Source: an uncultured Chlorobiales bacterium (GTDB lineage Bacteria; Bacteroidota; Chlorobiia; Chlorobiales; Chlorobiaceae). Taken from it: a stretch of 64,000 nucleotides of DNA. Of this stretch, positions 1-9,254 are shown piece by piece. Position 1 is the stretch's first letter; every line of letters starts with the position of its first letter. The notes beneath the pieces are model-generated. The model made no database searches. It was not told the DNA's origin and saw only the letters and a program-made list of their open reading frames with translations. The stretch spans positions 1 through 64,000 of the forward strand of contig CAIYTH010000057.1 of NCBI GenBank assembly GCA_903929135.1, in the 5' to 3' direction. A program made the translations under genes and the position numbers.

Positions 1-2361
1 GCCCTGAACCTGTCGAAGCAGGCGCTGCACAACAAGAAAGAGCACATCGCCGGTACGGTTGACCGGCTCGGGCAACGGAAGCGCGAGCTCGAGGAGATGC
101 TCGATCGTGCAGACCCCGAACGCCGCGAAACCGAAGCCCTGCTCGACGGAAAACGACAGCAGCTCGAAGCGCTGAAAAGCGAGGAGAAGCTCCTTGCCGA
201 ACGGAAGAGCTCACTCGTCGAAAAAATGGAGAGCTTCAGGGAGCAGATGCTTTCGCTCCGCGGAGAGCGCGACCGCCTGAACAACCAGATCATCCTCTGC
301 AATTCGATCCTCGAAAAGTTCGAAGGGCTTCCGGAAGGGGTCGCATACCTCGAAAAACAGCGTGACGGAAAACCCGGCCTCGGCTGTCTTTCAGATCTTC
401 TGTCGCTGCAGGCCGGCTACAAGAAGGCGGTCAACGCCGCCCTCGGCGAGAGCCTGGGCTACTACCTCTGCAGGAGCCTCGATGAAGCGAAAGGCGCCGT
501 GACGAGCCTTGTCAGGGGAGACAAGGGAAAGGTCCATTTCCTCCTGCTCGACCTGGTCAACGCCGGTCCGGTTGCGGATTATCCCGCGATCGACGGTGCA
601 ACGCGGACGGTCGATGTGGTCGGATGTCCTGAAGAGGCCTCGAAAGCGCTCCTGCTGATCCTGCAGCACAGCTACATCGTACCCGACCTCGCCACGGCCG
701 AACGACTGGCGACCGGCCATCCCGAAGCCCGTTTCATCACGGCGGAGGGAGAAAAGTTCAGCGGCAAAGGGCTGCTCTTCGGAGGCAGTGCGAAAGGAAG
801 CGAAGGACTGCGGCTCGGAAGGAAGTCCGAACGCGACAAACTCCAGAGGGAGCTGAAGGCAGCAGACGCTTCGATCGCCGAAACAGACAAAACTCTTGGA
901 GAGCTGCGCAAGGAACTCGACGGCATCCGCACCGACGACGCGCGACGAGCGGCTGTCATGGTCGAACAGGAGATCGGTGCGCTGGAAAAAAAGCTGGCGA
1001 GGCTGGATGCAGAAAACCAGTCGAGGGCTGATCAGGTCAGGCGCACTGCCGATGAAGCTGCCGCCCACGCCGCCTCGATGCAGGGAGTGGATGAAGAGCT
1101 GCAGCGCAGCGGCCCTGAGTTCGCCAGGATTCAGGAGGAGGAGACGGCACTCCAGCAGCAGATCCTTTCGATGCAGGAGGCGCTCACCGCCGAAGAGGCG
1201 CGCAGCCGATCCCTGAACGTCGAGGTGCAGGCGCAGCACGGCCGGTACCGCGACGCCCAGCTCGAACGCGAAAAGCTCGGATTCAGGAGAGGCTCATGCC
1301 AGCAGGGCATCGCAACGCTGAACGACGAACTGGCATCTCTGCAGCGGGAAAAAGCTAATGCCGGGAAAGAGGTCGCAACGCTCGGCACCACGATTTCGGA
1401 AACCGCCGCCGATCACGAGACGGCCCTCGTTGCCTCCGGCCGGCTACAGCAGTCACTGACCGAGCTCGAGTCGACATACCGTGATTTGCAGGCGAAAAAC
1501 CACGAAGCGCTCTCGGTACTGCGGGACATGCGGCGCAAACATGAGATCTCCATGCAGATGCTGCTCGAGTTCAGCGGACAGAGGACCCGGAATGAACAGG
1601 AGATCGGCCACCTCAGGACCACGGTGCTGGAACGTTACGGCATCGAGCTAGAACCCATGCCTGCGCTGGCGCCGGAAGGTTTTGACGAAGGGAGAGCCCG
1701 AGAGCGGCTCGAGTATCTGCAGAAGCAGCGGGAGCAGGTCGGGGCGGTCAACGAGCTCGCCATGGAAGAGTATGACATCGAAAAGGAGAGGTTCGACTTC
1801 CTGACGGCCCAGAAAGCCGACCTGGTCAGCGCCGAGCAGCAGCTGAGAGAGACGATCGAGGAGATCAACCGGACCGCACTCGAAAAGTTCAACGCGACCT
1901 TCGCCGAGGTGCGGCTAAACTTCATCAGGCTGTTCCACGACCTGTTCGATCCGCAGGACGAGGTAGACCTCCTGATCCATACGGACGACGACCCCCTCGA
2001 GGCACACATCGAGATCGTCGCCAAGCCGAGAGGCAAAAAGCCGCTTGCCATCGAGCAACTGAGCGGCGGAGAGAAGGCTCTGACGGCCCTTTCCCTGCTT
2101 TTCGCCATCTACCTGGTCAAGCCGAGCCCCTTCTGCATCCTTGACGAAGTCGATGCTCCGCTCGACGACGCAAACGTCGGCCGGTTCATCAAACTCCTGA
2201 AAAAATTTGAGAATAACACCCAATTTATTATCGTTACGCACAACAAGAAGAGCATGGCGTCGTGCCAGGCTCTCTACGGCGTCACGATGGAAGAGGAGGG
2301 AGTGTCGAAACTCATCCCTGTGAAGATAGAACAAACACGTACTGAAGAGGTATCAGCCTGA
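1..2361 (+). CDS. smc: Chromosome segregation ATPase SMC, 3' portion
   Basis: The reading frame is open from base 1, so the gene is cut by the window edge; the N-terminal Walker A head and first coiled coil are missing. The visible 786 codons hold the end of a coiled coil, the SMC hinge (about 310-720, with a Gly-rich GLPEGV and GKPGLG region), a long Glu/Arg/Gln-rich returning coiled coil, and the C-terminal ATPase head. The head has the ABC signature LSGGEKALTALSLLF near 2059 and Walker B CILDEVDAPLDD. SMC forms the bacterial condensin with ScpA and ScpB; a scpB gene lies at 13 kb, not adjacent. The stop codon is two bases before the next gene's ATG, so the two are probably cotranscribed. 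Confidence 0.96.
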   Translation, partial: ALNLSKQALHNKKEHIAGTVDRLGQRKRELEEMLDRADPERRETEALLDGKRQQLEALKSEEKLLAERKSSLVEKMESFREQMLSLRGERDRLNNQIILCNSILEKFEGLPEGVAYLEKQRDGKPGLGCLSDLLSLQAGYKKAVNAALGESLGYYLCRSLDEAKGAVTSLVRGDKGKVHFLLLDLVNAGPVADYPAIDGATRTVDVVGCPEEASKALLLILQHSYIVPDLATAERLATGHPEARFITAEGEKFSGKGLLFGGSAKGSEGLRLGRKSERDKLQRELKAADASIAETDKTLGELRKELDGIRTDDARRAAVMVEQEIGALEKKLARLDAENQSRADQVRRTADEAAAHAASMQGVDEELQRSGPEFARIQEEETALQQQILSMQEALTAEEARSRSLNVEVQAQHGRYRDAQLEREKLGFRRGSCQQGIATLNDELASLQREKANAGKEVATLGTTISETAADHETALVASGRLQQSLTELESTYRDLQAKNHEALSVLRDMRRKHEISMQMLLEFSGQRTRNEQEIGHLRTTVLERYGIELEPMPALAPEGFDEGRARERLEYLQKQREQVGAVNELAMEEYDIEKERFDFLTAQKADLVSAEQQLRETIEEINRTALEKFNATFAEVRLNFIRLFHDLFDPQDEVDLLIHTDDDPLEAHIEIVAKPRGKKPLAIEQLSGGEKALTALSLLFAIYLVKPSPFCILDEVDAPLDDANVGRFIKLLKKFENNTQFIIVTHNKKSMASCQALYGVTMEEEGVSKLIPVKIEQTRTEEVSA

Positions 2362-2363
2362 TA

Positions 2364-3074
2364 ATGCATCGCAAACTTGTGTTGTTTGACATCGATGGAA
2401 CCCTGCTCAAGGTCGGGAGCGTCAACAGGCGCGTCCTTGCCGATGCCCTCATCGAGGTCTACGGCACCGAAGGCAGCACGGGCCATCACGACTTTTCAGG
2501 CAAGATGGATGGCGCCATCATCTACGAAGTGCTGGAGAACGCCGGCCTGGAACGCCGGGAGATCGCCGAAGGGTTCGATCGGGCAAGGGAGACCTACATC
2601 GCCCTTTTCCGGGAACGGACCAGCCCTGCGGACGTCACCCTGCTTGAAGGAGTCCGCGAGTTGCTCGACGAGCTTTCCCGACTGCCCGGGGTACACCTCG
2701 GCCTTCTGACCGGCAACTTCGAAGCCTCCGGGCGGCACAAGCTGAGACTTCCCGAGATCGACCACTACTTCCCCTTCGGAGCTTTCGCCGACGACGCACT
2801 CCTCAGGACAGAACTTCCGCCCATAGCCCTCGACCGTGCCGCCCGCATGACCGGCACAAACTTTTCGCCTTCGGAAATCGTTATCATCGGCGACACGGAA
2901 CACGACATCCGGTGTGCCCGGGTGCTTGATGCCCATTCGATCGCCGTGGCCACAGGCAACTTCTCCATGCAGGAACTCGCCGCCCACACTCCGGGTGCGC
3001 TCTTTGAAAATTTTGCTGCGACCGGTGACGTCGTCACCGAGATCCTGAACCACAATCCTAACTGCCCATCATGA
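2364..3074 (+). CDS. HAD-superfamily hydrolase, phosphoglycolate phosphatase-like
   Basis: This 236-residue protein has the full HAD motif set: motif I FDIDGTLL at residues 8-15 (nucleophile and acid/base Asp), motif II in LGLLTGN, and motif IV in [12 protein letters not shown]. An alpha-helical cap sits between motifs I and II, as in phosphoglycolate phosphatase and beta-phosphoglucomutase types. The substrate cannot be told from sequence; phosphoglycolate is one option, though these organisms are anaerobes with little oxygenase-derived phosphoglycolate. It starts two bases after the smc stop and its stop overlaps the nusB start by four bases. Confidence 0.85.
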   Translation: MHRKLVLFDIDGTLLKVGSVNRRVLADALIEVYGTEGSTGHHDFSGKMDGAIIYEVLENAGLERREIAEGFDRARETYIALFRERTSPADVTLLEGVRELLDELSRLPGVHLGLLTGNFEASGRHKLRLPEIDHYFPFGAFADDALLRTELPPIALDRAARMTGTNFSPSEIVIIGDTEHDIRCARVLDAHSIAVATGNFSMQELAAHTPGALFENFAATGDVVTEILNHNPNCPS

Positions 3075-3565
3075 AGACCTACAGACGACAGATCAGGGAA
3101 AAAATCCTCCAGGCACTCTACACGCTGGAGATCCGAGATGTCGATGTCGATTCCGCGACCCACTGGCTCCTGTCAAAAGAGATCATGGACGACCCGAACG
3201 CCATGAAATTCTTCAACCACCTCGTTTCGAGCATCATGAGTCACCGCGACGAGATCGACGGCTACATTGCCAAGCACACCTTCAACTGGGACATGAGCCG
3301 CATCGCGATCATCGACAAGAACATCCTGCGCATGGCGCTCGCCGAGATCCTCTACTGCGAGGACATCCCGCCGAAAGTATCGATCAACGAAGCCATCGAG
3401 ATCGCCAAGAAGTTCACCAGCACGGAAAAGAGCAGCAAATTCGTCAACGGCATCCTCGACGCCATCTTCAACGACCTTAAAACCGAAGGCAGAATCCAGA
3501 AATGCGGACGCGGTCTGATCGACCACACCGAGACGAAGATGCAGAAATCGGACAACGAGAAGTGA
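3071..3565 (+). CDS. nusB: Transcription antitermination factor NusB
   Basis: The 164-residue all-helical protein begins [17 protein letters not shown] and carries the conserved segments [16 protein letters not shown] and [16 protein letters not shown] followed by FVNGILD, which identify NusB. NusB binds boxA RNA with NusE/S10 in rRNA antitermination. Residues after about 145 ([13 protein letters not shown]...) form a short charged tail beyond the core. The ATG overlaps the preceding stop as ATGA, suggesting translational coupling with the HAD phosphatase gene. Confidence 0.95.
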   Translation: MKTYRRQIREKILQALYTLEIRDVDVDSATHWLLSKEIMDDPNAMKFFNHLVSSIMSHRDEIDGYIAKHTFNWDMSRIAIIDKNILRMALAEILYCEDIPPKVSINEAIEIAKKFTSTEKSSKFVNGILDAIFNDLKTEGRIQKCGRGLIDHTETKMQKSDNEK

Positions 3566-3608
3566 ACCTTCCCGTACAGAGTCCAGCAAAAGCAGAAACC
3601 CCCAAGCC

Positions 3609-4250
3609 ATGAACATGCCTGTCAGCGAGAAGATCGCCCTCATCGGGAAGGCGCTGTCGGCCGCGTGGCCGGATCCGAAAAGCGAACTGAACTACGACTC
3701 TCCCTTCCAGCTTCTGGTCGCCACCATCATGGCCGCACAGGCCACCGACAAGAAAGTGAACCAGCTCACCCCGGAGCTGTTCAGGGCCGCCCCCGATCCC
3801 GAAAGCATGAGCCGCATGGATGTCGACGACATCAGGACCATCATCAGGCCGATCAACTACTACAACAACAAGGCCAAGAACATCCTGGCCGTCAGCAGGA
3901 AACTCCTGGACGAATACAGGGGCCAGGTACCCGCATCGAGGGCTGCGCTGGAAAGCCTGCCGGGAGTCGGCAGGAAAACGGCAAATGTGGTCCTGAGCAA
4001 CGCCTTCGGTGTGCCGGTCATGCCGGTCGACACGCATGTCCACCGGGTATCGAACAGGATCGGCCTCTGCAGGACCGAGAAGCCGGAAGAGACGGAAGCG
4101 GCCCTCATGAAGATCATCCCTGAGCCGCAGGTGATCAACTTCCACCACTACCTCGTGTTGCACGGCCGCTACACCTGCAAGGCAAAAAAGCCGGAGTGCG
4201 CCTCCTGCCCCGTCATCGAAGCCTGCGACTGGCCTGACAAACTCAAGTGA
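3609..4250 (+). CDS. nth: Endonuclease III (DNA glycosylase/AP lyase)
   Basis: The 213-residue protein has the helix-hairpin-helix LPGVGRKTANVV containing the catalytic Lys, then PVDTHVHRVSNR with the catalytic Asp, and a C-terminal [4Fe-4S] loop with the spacing C-X6-C-X2-C-X5-C (CKAKKPECASCPVIEAC). It removes oxidised pyrimidines in base excision repair. It lies 43 bases after nusB and is probably the last gene of the smc-HAD-nusB-nth run, since an inverted-repeat region follows. Confidence 0.96.
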   Translation: MNMPVSEKIALIGKALSAAWPDPKSELNYDSPFQLLVATIMAAQATDKKVNQLTPELFRAAPDPESMSRMDVDDIRTIIRPINYYNNKAKNILAVSRKLLDEYRGQVPASRAALESLPGVGRKTANVVLSNAFGVPVMPVDTHVHRVSNRIGLCRTEKPEETEAALMKIIPEPQVINFHHYLVLHGRYTCKAKKPECASCPVIEACDWPDKLK

Positions 4251-4281
4251 TGCGGAAAGAGGGAAAATGGACGCAGAAGTT

Positions 4282-4435
4282 ATGGACTTGATGGACGGAA
4301 CGGACGATGTAAGAAAATAGAGGAATGCGGGAACTACGAGTTTATCCTCACCGATCTTTTTTCTGTTCTATCTTTCTCTTCTCCTGTCCATGTCGTCCTT
4401 TTCCCACATTCGTCCATTCCGTCCATCAAGTCCAT
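4282..4435. repeat. Inverted repeat built from ATGGAC nonamers, copy 1
   Basis: A 26-base left arm (4282-4307) reads as consecutive nonamers ATGGACTTG, ATGGACGGA and a third, degenerate unit. The right arm (4410-4435) is its reverse complement with one mismatch. About 100 bases separate the arms. It lies in the convergent gap between nth and the minus-strand hypothetical gene. A related element is at 10226-10338, and both contain TCCCACATTCGTCCATT. It could act as a bidirectional terminator or be a dispersed repeat; there is no poly-T run directly after the right arm. Confidence 0.7.
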
Positions 4436-4452
4436 TTTCTCTTCTCTTCTTC

Positions 4453-4911
4453 CTACTGCAGCTCGATCTTCTTGTCCACGGCATAGAGCCATTCGCACTC
4501 CTGGCGTCCCCTCGTGCCCGCCCAAAGCTCGACCGTAACCCCCTGGCTCCTGCTGGTCTGGGAGGTGAAGATTTCGATCTGGTAATAGAGCTCTTCGAGC
4601 AGGTCGTTCCAAGCCTCTTCAAGCGGATTCCTCTCGCCGGCGTAGTGATCCGATGCGACAAGGGTCGTGGAACCGGCACTGAACCAGTCCGTCAGGCACA
4701 GGTAGCTGTCCGGCATGAGGCAGCCCCCCCTGAAGGTTCCCCGGGGATGCCTGACGCCCGGAACCTCCACCCAGAACTCGAGGCGGGCATCCAACGTCAG
4801 CTGGCCATCGCTGGCAAGCTTTTCGAGGAGCTGGGTGACCGTATCCCTGACGAGTTGCTTGCTCTCGGGTGAAAGCTCGAGCATTTTGAAGTTCGGCGTG
4901 TGGTCTCTCAT
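4453..4911 (-). CDS. Hypothetical protein, 152 aa
   Basis: I do not recognise this protein. It is soluble by appearance, with no signal peptide or membrane segment. It begins with an amphipathic helical part (ESKQLVRDTVTQLLEKLAS), continues with a beta-rich middle (LEFWVEVPGVRHPRGTF, YLCLTDWFSAG) and ends with an acidic helix and strand (PLEEAWNDLLEELYYQIEIF). Codon use matches the neighbours and the antisense frames show nothing family-like, so it is likely a real gene. It stands alone between the nonamer repeat and the pabBC-ppx pair. Confidence 0.7.
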   Translation of the reverse strand: MRDHTPNFKMLELSPESKQLVRDTVTQLLEKLASDGQLTLDARLEFWVEVPGVRHPRGTFRGGCLMPDSYLCLTDWFSAGSTTLVASDHYAGERNPLEEAWNDLLEELYYQIEIFTSQTSRSQGVTVELWAGTRGRQECEWLYAVDKKIELQ

Positions 4912-4997
4912 GGATTGGGCGGTTTGTTGGCGGTTGTGTCAAGTGTCGCTCTCATTGAAATATACGGCTCTTCTCCGTCCCCTTCAACCTTCATGAC

Positions 4998-6818
4998 TCA
5001 TGTTGCCCCGGCTAATTCCGCACGGCGAACCCCGCGCAGGGCATTGCAGACAAGCAGCAGGTCTGCCCGGCGCAGATCGTCGATCGTCATCGCCATTTCC
5101 CTGATCCAGGGTCTTGTCCGCAGCAGGTAGCGGCGGTAGACGCCGTCAAGGAGCCCGCACGATAGCGGCGGGGTGTACCACCTCCCGCCGATGCGGACGA
5201 TCACGTTGCTGATGGCCCCCTCGGTCACCTCACCCCGCTCGTTCAGGAAGAGCACCTCATGGAAACCGCCGGCAACGGCGTCACGGAGGGTGCGGTCGAA
5301 GCGATCCCTCGACGTGACCTTGTGCCGGAGGAGCGGATCGCCCGAGTCTACTCGTTCGGTCGAAACACCTACACGGACAATCAGGCCCTCCGGATCGGGC
5401 GTGAACGGCTCTGCCGTGGCCGAGAGCTTGCCGCTGCAATCGAGGGTCAGCCTGACCCGGTACTTCCCTCCGACGGCCCCGAACCCGGCCGCCAGGTCAT
5501 CGAGCCGCGCCAGGGCGGCATCGCGGTCGAAATCGAGCTTTAGAGCCCGCGCCGAGGCCCCGATCCTCCCGAGGTGGTCGTCGATCAGCAGGTAAGCGCC
5601 GTTCCAGAGAATGGTCTCGAAAAGGCCCGTCGGCTCCCCGGCCCGGTCCGAGAGGATCCGTGCCTTGAGCATGCATTCGCGGTACTCCTGATGCGGGTCG
5701 GAATCCCAGACGATGCCTCCGCCGGAACCGTAGACGCCAGACCCGCCCGAGAGTTCGATCGTCCGGATCGCCACGTTGAAGGCCATCCGCCCGCCGGGCA
5801 TGATGAATCCGACGGATCCGGTGTAGACCCCCCTCGGGCTTTTCTCGAGCGACCTGATGAGTTGCATCGCCCGTACCTTGGGGGCTCCGGTGACCGATCC
5901 CGAGGGAAACATCGCGCTGAAGAGCCCGAACAGGCCGGTTCCTTTACACAGCTCGCCACGGACGGTCGAAACCATCTGGTGGAGCGTCGGCCAGGTCCGG
6001 GTCTCGAAAAGGCCGGAGGTCTCTACAGAACCAGGCCTGCAGACCCTGCCGAGGTCATTGCGCAGGAGGTCGACGATCATCAGGTTTTCAGCCCGGTTCT
6101 TTTCGCTTCCGGACAGCCGATCCTTCTCGGCCAGGTCTTCGGCCGGGGTGTGGCCCCTGGGTGCGGTGCCCTTCATCGGCATGGTCTCGATGCTGCTTCC
6201 GTCGACGGTAAAAAACAGCTCCGGTGAAAAGGAGAGGACGATCCGCTCGCCGGTGTTGAGGAAGGCCGACCATGCCGAAGGCTGACGGCGCTTCATCGCC
6301 TCGTACAAAGACTCCGGACGACCCTCGAAGCCGAACCGGAACCGTCCGGTGAAGTTGACCTGGTAGACATTTCCCGCGGCGATCTCCTCCCGGATAGCGG
6401 CGATCCGGTCGATGTACTCCTGTCCGGCCAGGTCGAACTCGAGGCCGGAAACGTTGAATCGGCCGGCAGCGGCGGCCTGGTCGGCAGAGACGACTGCTTC
6501 CCTGTCGACCCTCTCGGCCTGCCGGTAGGCGGCGAACCAGCCGAGCAGGCCAGGTTCCGGGTCCGGCCAGGCGCAGCCGGAGAGGGCAGGGTCCATGAAG
6601 GCCCCGGCTTCGTAGCCGAGCCAGCCGGCGAGGCAGCAGCCCCGTTCGAGCCAGGATTCGAGTCGGGTGAACCATGCCCGGATATCGTCGCCGCCGTAGA
6701 GAGGCAGAACTTCCAAGGGGTCGGAAAACAGCAGTGAATCGCCATGTCGTTCGTCGGGGCCGGAGGCTTCGAACCACATCGTGCCCGGTGCCTCCAGGCG
6801 CTCGTACAGGGTATTCAT
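4998..6818 (-). CDS. pabB: Fused aminodeoxychorismate synthase component I / aminodeoxychorismate lyase
   Basis: The 606-residue protein joins two folate-pathway enzymes. Residues about 100-375 are the chorismate-binding domain, with LFFTVDGSSIETMPMKGT and the signature SGSVTGAPKVRAMQLI. Residues about 395-600 are a class IV PLP fold (GLFETILWNGAYLLIDDHLGRI, HKVTSRDRFD with the likely PLP Lys, and LNERGEVTEGAISNV), which corresponds to PabC. Together they turn chorismate into p-aminobenzoate, given glutamine amidotransferase PabA, which is not in the window. Such PabB-PabC fusions are known. The start overlaps the ppx stop by four bases (ATGA), so it is coupled to ppx. Confidence 0.93.
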   Translation of the reverse strand: MNTLYERLEAPGTMWFEASGPDERHGDSLLFSDPLEVLPLYGGDDIRAWFTRLESWLERGCCLAGWLGYEAGAFMDPALSGCAWPDPEPGLLGWFAAYRQAERVDREAVVSADQAAAAGRFNVSGLEFDLAGQEYIDRIAAIREEIAAGNVYQVNFTGRFRFGFEGRPESLYEAMKRRQPSAWSAFLNTGERIVLSFSPELFFTVDGSSIETMPMKGTAPRGHTPAEDLAEKDRLSGSEKNRAENLMIVDLLRNDLGRVCRPGSVETSGLFETRTWPTLHQMVSTVRGELCKGTGLFGLFSAMFPSGSVTGAPKVRAMQLIRSLEKSPRGVYTGSVGFIMPGGRMAFNVAIRTIELSGGSGVYGSGGGIVWDSDPHQEYRECMLKARILSDRAGEPTGLFETILWNGAYLLIDDHLGRIGASARALKLDFDRDAALARLDDLAAGFGAVGGKYRVRLTLDCSGKLSATAEPFTPDPEGLIVRVGVSTERVDSGDPLLRHKVTSRDRFDRTLRDAVAGGFHEVLFLNERGEVTEGAISNVIVRIGGRWYTPPLSCGLLDGVYRRYLLRTRPWIREMAMTIDDLRRADLLLVCNALRGVRRAELAGAT

Positions 6819-8371
6819 TGCACCCGGGCTTCGATCAGGATCGTGCGGCCAAGGACCTCCTCAAGCCACGATTTCAGCGATTCCGCCGCCCAGAGCTCGA
6901 TATCCGCATCGAACTTCGTGACTGCATCGAGCTCGATCTGCCGGTCGTCGATGGACACTGCAATCGATACGACATTCTGCCGATGGCCCCGTTCCAGTCC
7001 GTTGGCGATCCGCAGGATGCCCGAAAGAACATCGACCGCACGCCGGTGCGTCGGCTTGAGCTTGGCATAGAGGGGATGCTTCGGCGAAGGAGGGGACTTG
7101 CGATGGTAGCGGGCGACGTTGCTGATGATGTCGATTTCAGTCGGTGTGAACCCGCGCAGGTCGCCGTTCATGATGATGTACTGGCTGTGCTTCTGGTGGG
7201 CAGCGATCGAGATGAACTCCCCGATGTTGTGCAGAAGCGCTGCGTATTCGAGCAATTCGCGGTAGTGCGGCTTCAGCTCATGCAACGGCTGGAGCTGGTC
7301 GAAGAGCATCACCGAAAGCCTTGCCACCTGTTCCGAGTGAGGTTTGTGCCAGTAGCACCGGTACCCGAGTTCGACGACGCTCTGCCGCCTGATATCGAGC
7401 TTTCCGTTGCTGCCCGCCCTGCCCCGGATGCCTGAAATGTAATGCAGGACCATGCCCTCGCGCAGCGACGATTCCGAGACGATCACCTCCCTGAGGCTGA
7501 AGACCCTGAAAATGGTGTTGATCAGGATGAGTCCGGGCACGATGAGGTCGACCCTCTTTTCGTCGAGGCCGGTCAGCTTGCGGCGTGCGTTCGCATCGAG
7601 CTTGATCACCGACCGGTAGAAGGTTTCGAACTCCTCCCGGGTGAAGCCTTTCTGGTTCAACGCATCCACGCCTTCCGGTTCCCTGCCGGAACAGATCATG
7701 CGGGCGATGTTCAGCGCCGTGCCGGACGAGGCAATACCCCGGGTCACGCCGAGATGCCGGGCTCTTTCGGCCGAGACATAGAGTTCGGCCGCACAGAACT
7801 GATCGATGAGCTTCAGTTCAGAGGGAGAGACCGGATCGGTGGTCACGAACCGCTCCAGCATCCTGGCGACACCGATCTTGCGGCTCTCCAGCAGGTGCAC
7901 GTGGTCGGATCCGGCGATGATGAATTCGACCGATCCTCCGCCGATATCGAACAGCAGGTCGGGCTTCTCCCCAAGCCTGACGGCGTTGCGAACCCCGTAG
8001 TAGATGAACTGGGCCTCCTCCCTGCCGGAAATGACCTGCACCTTGAGGCCGGTCTCCTGCCTGACCATCTCGATGAACACGTCTCGGTTGGAAGCCTCGC
8101 GGATGGCGCTGGTCGCGAACGCGATGATGTTCTGGGGAGCCACCCCCCGCTGGGTGGCCAGCACGAGAAACTTCTTCAGCGCGGCGACGCCGGCCTGCAT
8201 GGCCGCTTCGTCGAGCAGTTTCGTCGAGATGCTCCCGCGGCCGATGCAGATCATGTCCTTGACCCGGTCGATCTCGACGATGCCCTTGCCCTTGCTCTCC
8301 TCGACGATGACCATGTGGAAAGAGTTGGTGCCGAGGTCGATGGCGGCCACCCTGATTTTGCCTGATGACAT
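6815..8371 (-). CDS. ppx: Ppx/GppA family exopolyphosphatase with HD-like domain
   Basis: The protein has the two ASKHA phosphate-binding motifs near the N-terminus (VAAIDLGTNSFHMVIVE and LLFDIGGGSVEFI), then the family segment GVTRGIASSGTALNIARMI, and an HD-like C-terminal domain in which the expected His-Asp pair reads His-Asn (YAALLHNIGEF). I chose the ATG at 8371 (MSSGKIRVAAIDLG, 518 aa) because the family motif starts right after it; an in-frame ATG 34 codons upstream adds sequence unlike the family. It should hydrolyse polyphosphate or pppGpp. The downstream pabBC gene overlaps by four bases. Confidence 0.9.
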   Translation of the reverse strand: MSSGKIRVAAIDLGTNSFHMVIVEESKGKGIVEIDRVKDMICIGRGSISTKLLDEAAMQAGVAALKKFLVLATQRGVAPQNIIAFATSAIREASNRDVFIEMVRQETGLKVQVISGREEAQFIYYGVRNAVRLGEKPDLLFDIGGGSVEFIIAGSDHVHLLESRKIGVARMLERFVTTDPVSPSELKLIDQFCAAELYVSAERARHLGVTRGIASSGTALNIARMICSGREPEGVDALNQKGFTREEFETFYRSVIKLDANARRKLTGLDEKRVDLIVPGLILINTIFRVFSLREVIVSESSLREGMVLHYISGIRGRAGSNGKLDIRRQSVVELGYRCYWHKPHSEQVARLSVMLFDQLQPLHELKPHYRELLEYAALLHNIGEFISIAAHQKHSQYIIMNGDLRGFTPTEIDIISNVARYHRKSPPSPKHPLYAKLKPTHRRAVDVLSGILRIANGLERGHRQNVVSIAVSIDDRQIELDAVTKFDADIELWAAESLKSWLEEVLGRTILIEARVQ

Positions 8372-8553
8372 AGGTATGGATAAACGAGCTGACTGATTGC
8401 GATCGGTGGTAAAATACGCGATTTCCCCGAAAAACGAATCCGTATCACAACCATCAGCCTCGGCTTTCCGCAAACCGCTTTTTCAGCGTATATTCCGCAT
8501 GGAATTCCGTCTGCCCTCTCCGGGCGCCAACACCTTCTTACCAGCCTCGCGCG

Positions 8554-9240
8554 ATGAGCCAAGTTTTGAAAACCGGAAAGATCAACCAGAATCCGGACCG
8601 TCTTGACTTCCGTTACGAATTCGCGCGCAAGGCGATCCATCTGTCGTCCCTGCTCATCCCGCTGATCTACTGCCGCATCAGCAGGGAGGTGGCTCTCCTG
8701 ATCCTCACGCCCCTCACGGCAGGATTCCTGTTCGTGGACATTCTCAAGAACTTCGTACCGGCCATCTCGGCATGGTACCACGAAACCTTCGCTCCGATGC
8801 TGAGGCACCACGAGCTGCAGAAGGACCACATCCACCTGAACGGGGCCACCTGGATCACCCTTTCGGCCTTCATCCTGATCGCGATATTCCCGAAGATGAT
8901 CGCCGTGACGGCCTTCGCCATGGTTTCGGTCTCCGACACGGTGGCCGCGCTGGTCGGCAAGAAGTTCGGGCGGCACCGCTTCGGCGAAAAAAGCATCGAG
9001 GGCAGCCTCGCATTTCTTGCCTCGGCGATCCTGATCGCGGTTGTCGTCCCCAACGTACTGCTGCCGGCAGGCATCGTCATGGCAATTGCCGGCACCGTCG
9101 CCGAGGCGGTCGTGATCCGCATCGGGGGGTTCAAGATCGACGACAACATCTCGGTCCCGATGGCCGCAGCGGCAGCAGGCCTGGCCTGTTACGCCTTGTT
9201 TTTTCCCGAGGCCATGGCCGCCCTCTCCTCCTGTCAGTAA
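8554..9240 (+). CDS. Phytol/dolichol kinase-like membrane protein (SEC59/DGK1/VTE5 family)
   Basis: The 228-residue protein has about six hydrophobic helices and the family hallmarks: FARKAIHLSSLLIPLIY near the N-terminus, AFAMVSVSDTVAALVGKKFGRHRF in the middle, and KSIEGSLAFL. These fit CTP-dependent lipid kinases and CdsA-like proteins. In a phototroph that makes esterified chlorophylls and menaquinone, kinase activity on phytol, farnesol or geranylgeraniol is plausible but inferred. The gene is divergent from ppx and 14 bases upstream of the tsaC gene, so the two are likely cotranscribed. Confidence 0.8.
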   Translation: MSQVLKTGKINQNPDRLDFRYEFARKAIHLSSLLIPLIYCRISREVALLILTPLTAGFLFVDILKNFVPAISAWYHETFAPMLRHHELQKDHIHLNGATWITLSAFILIAIFPKMIAVTAFAMVSVSDTVAALVGKKFGRHRFGEKSIEGSLAFLASAILIAVVVPNVLLPAGIVMAIAGTVAEAVVIRIGGFKIDDNISVPMAAAAAGLACYALFFPEAMAALSSCQ

Positions 9241-9254
9241 GCCTCCGACCATAC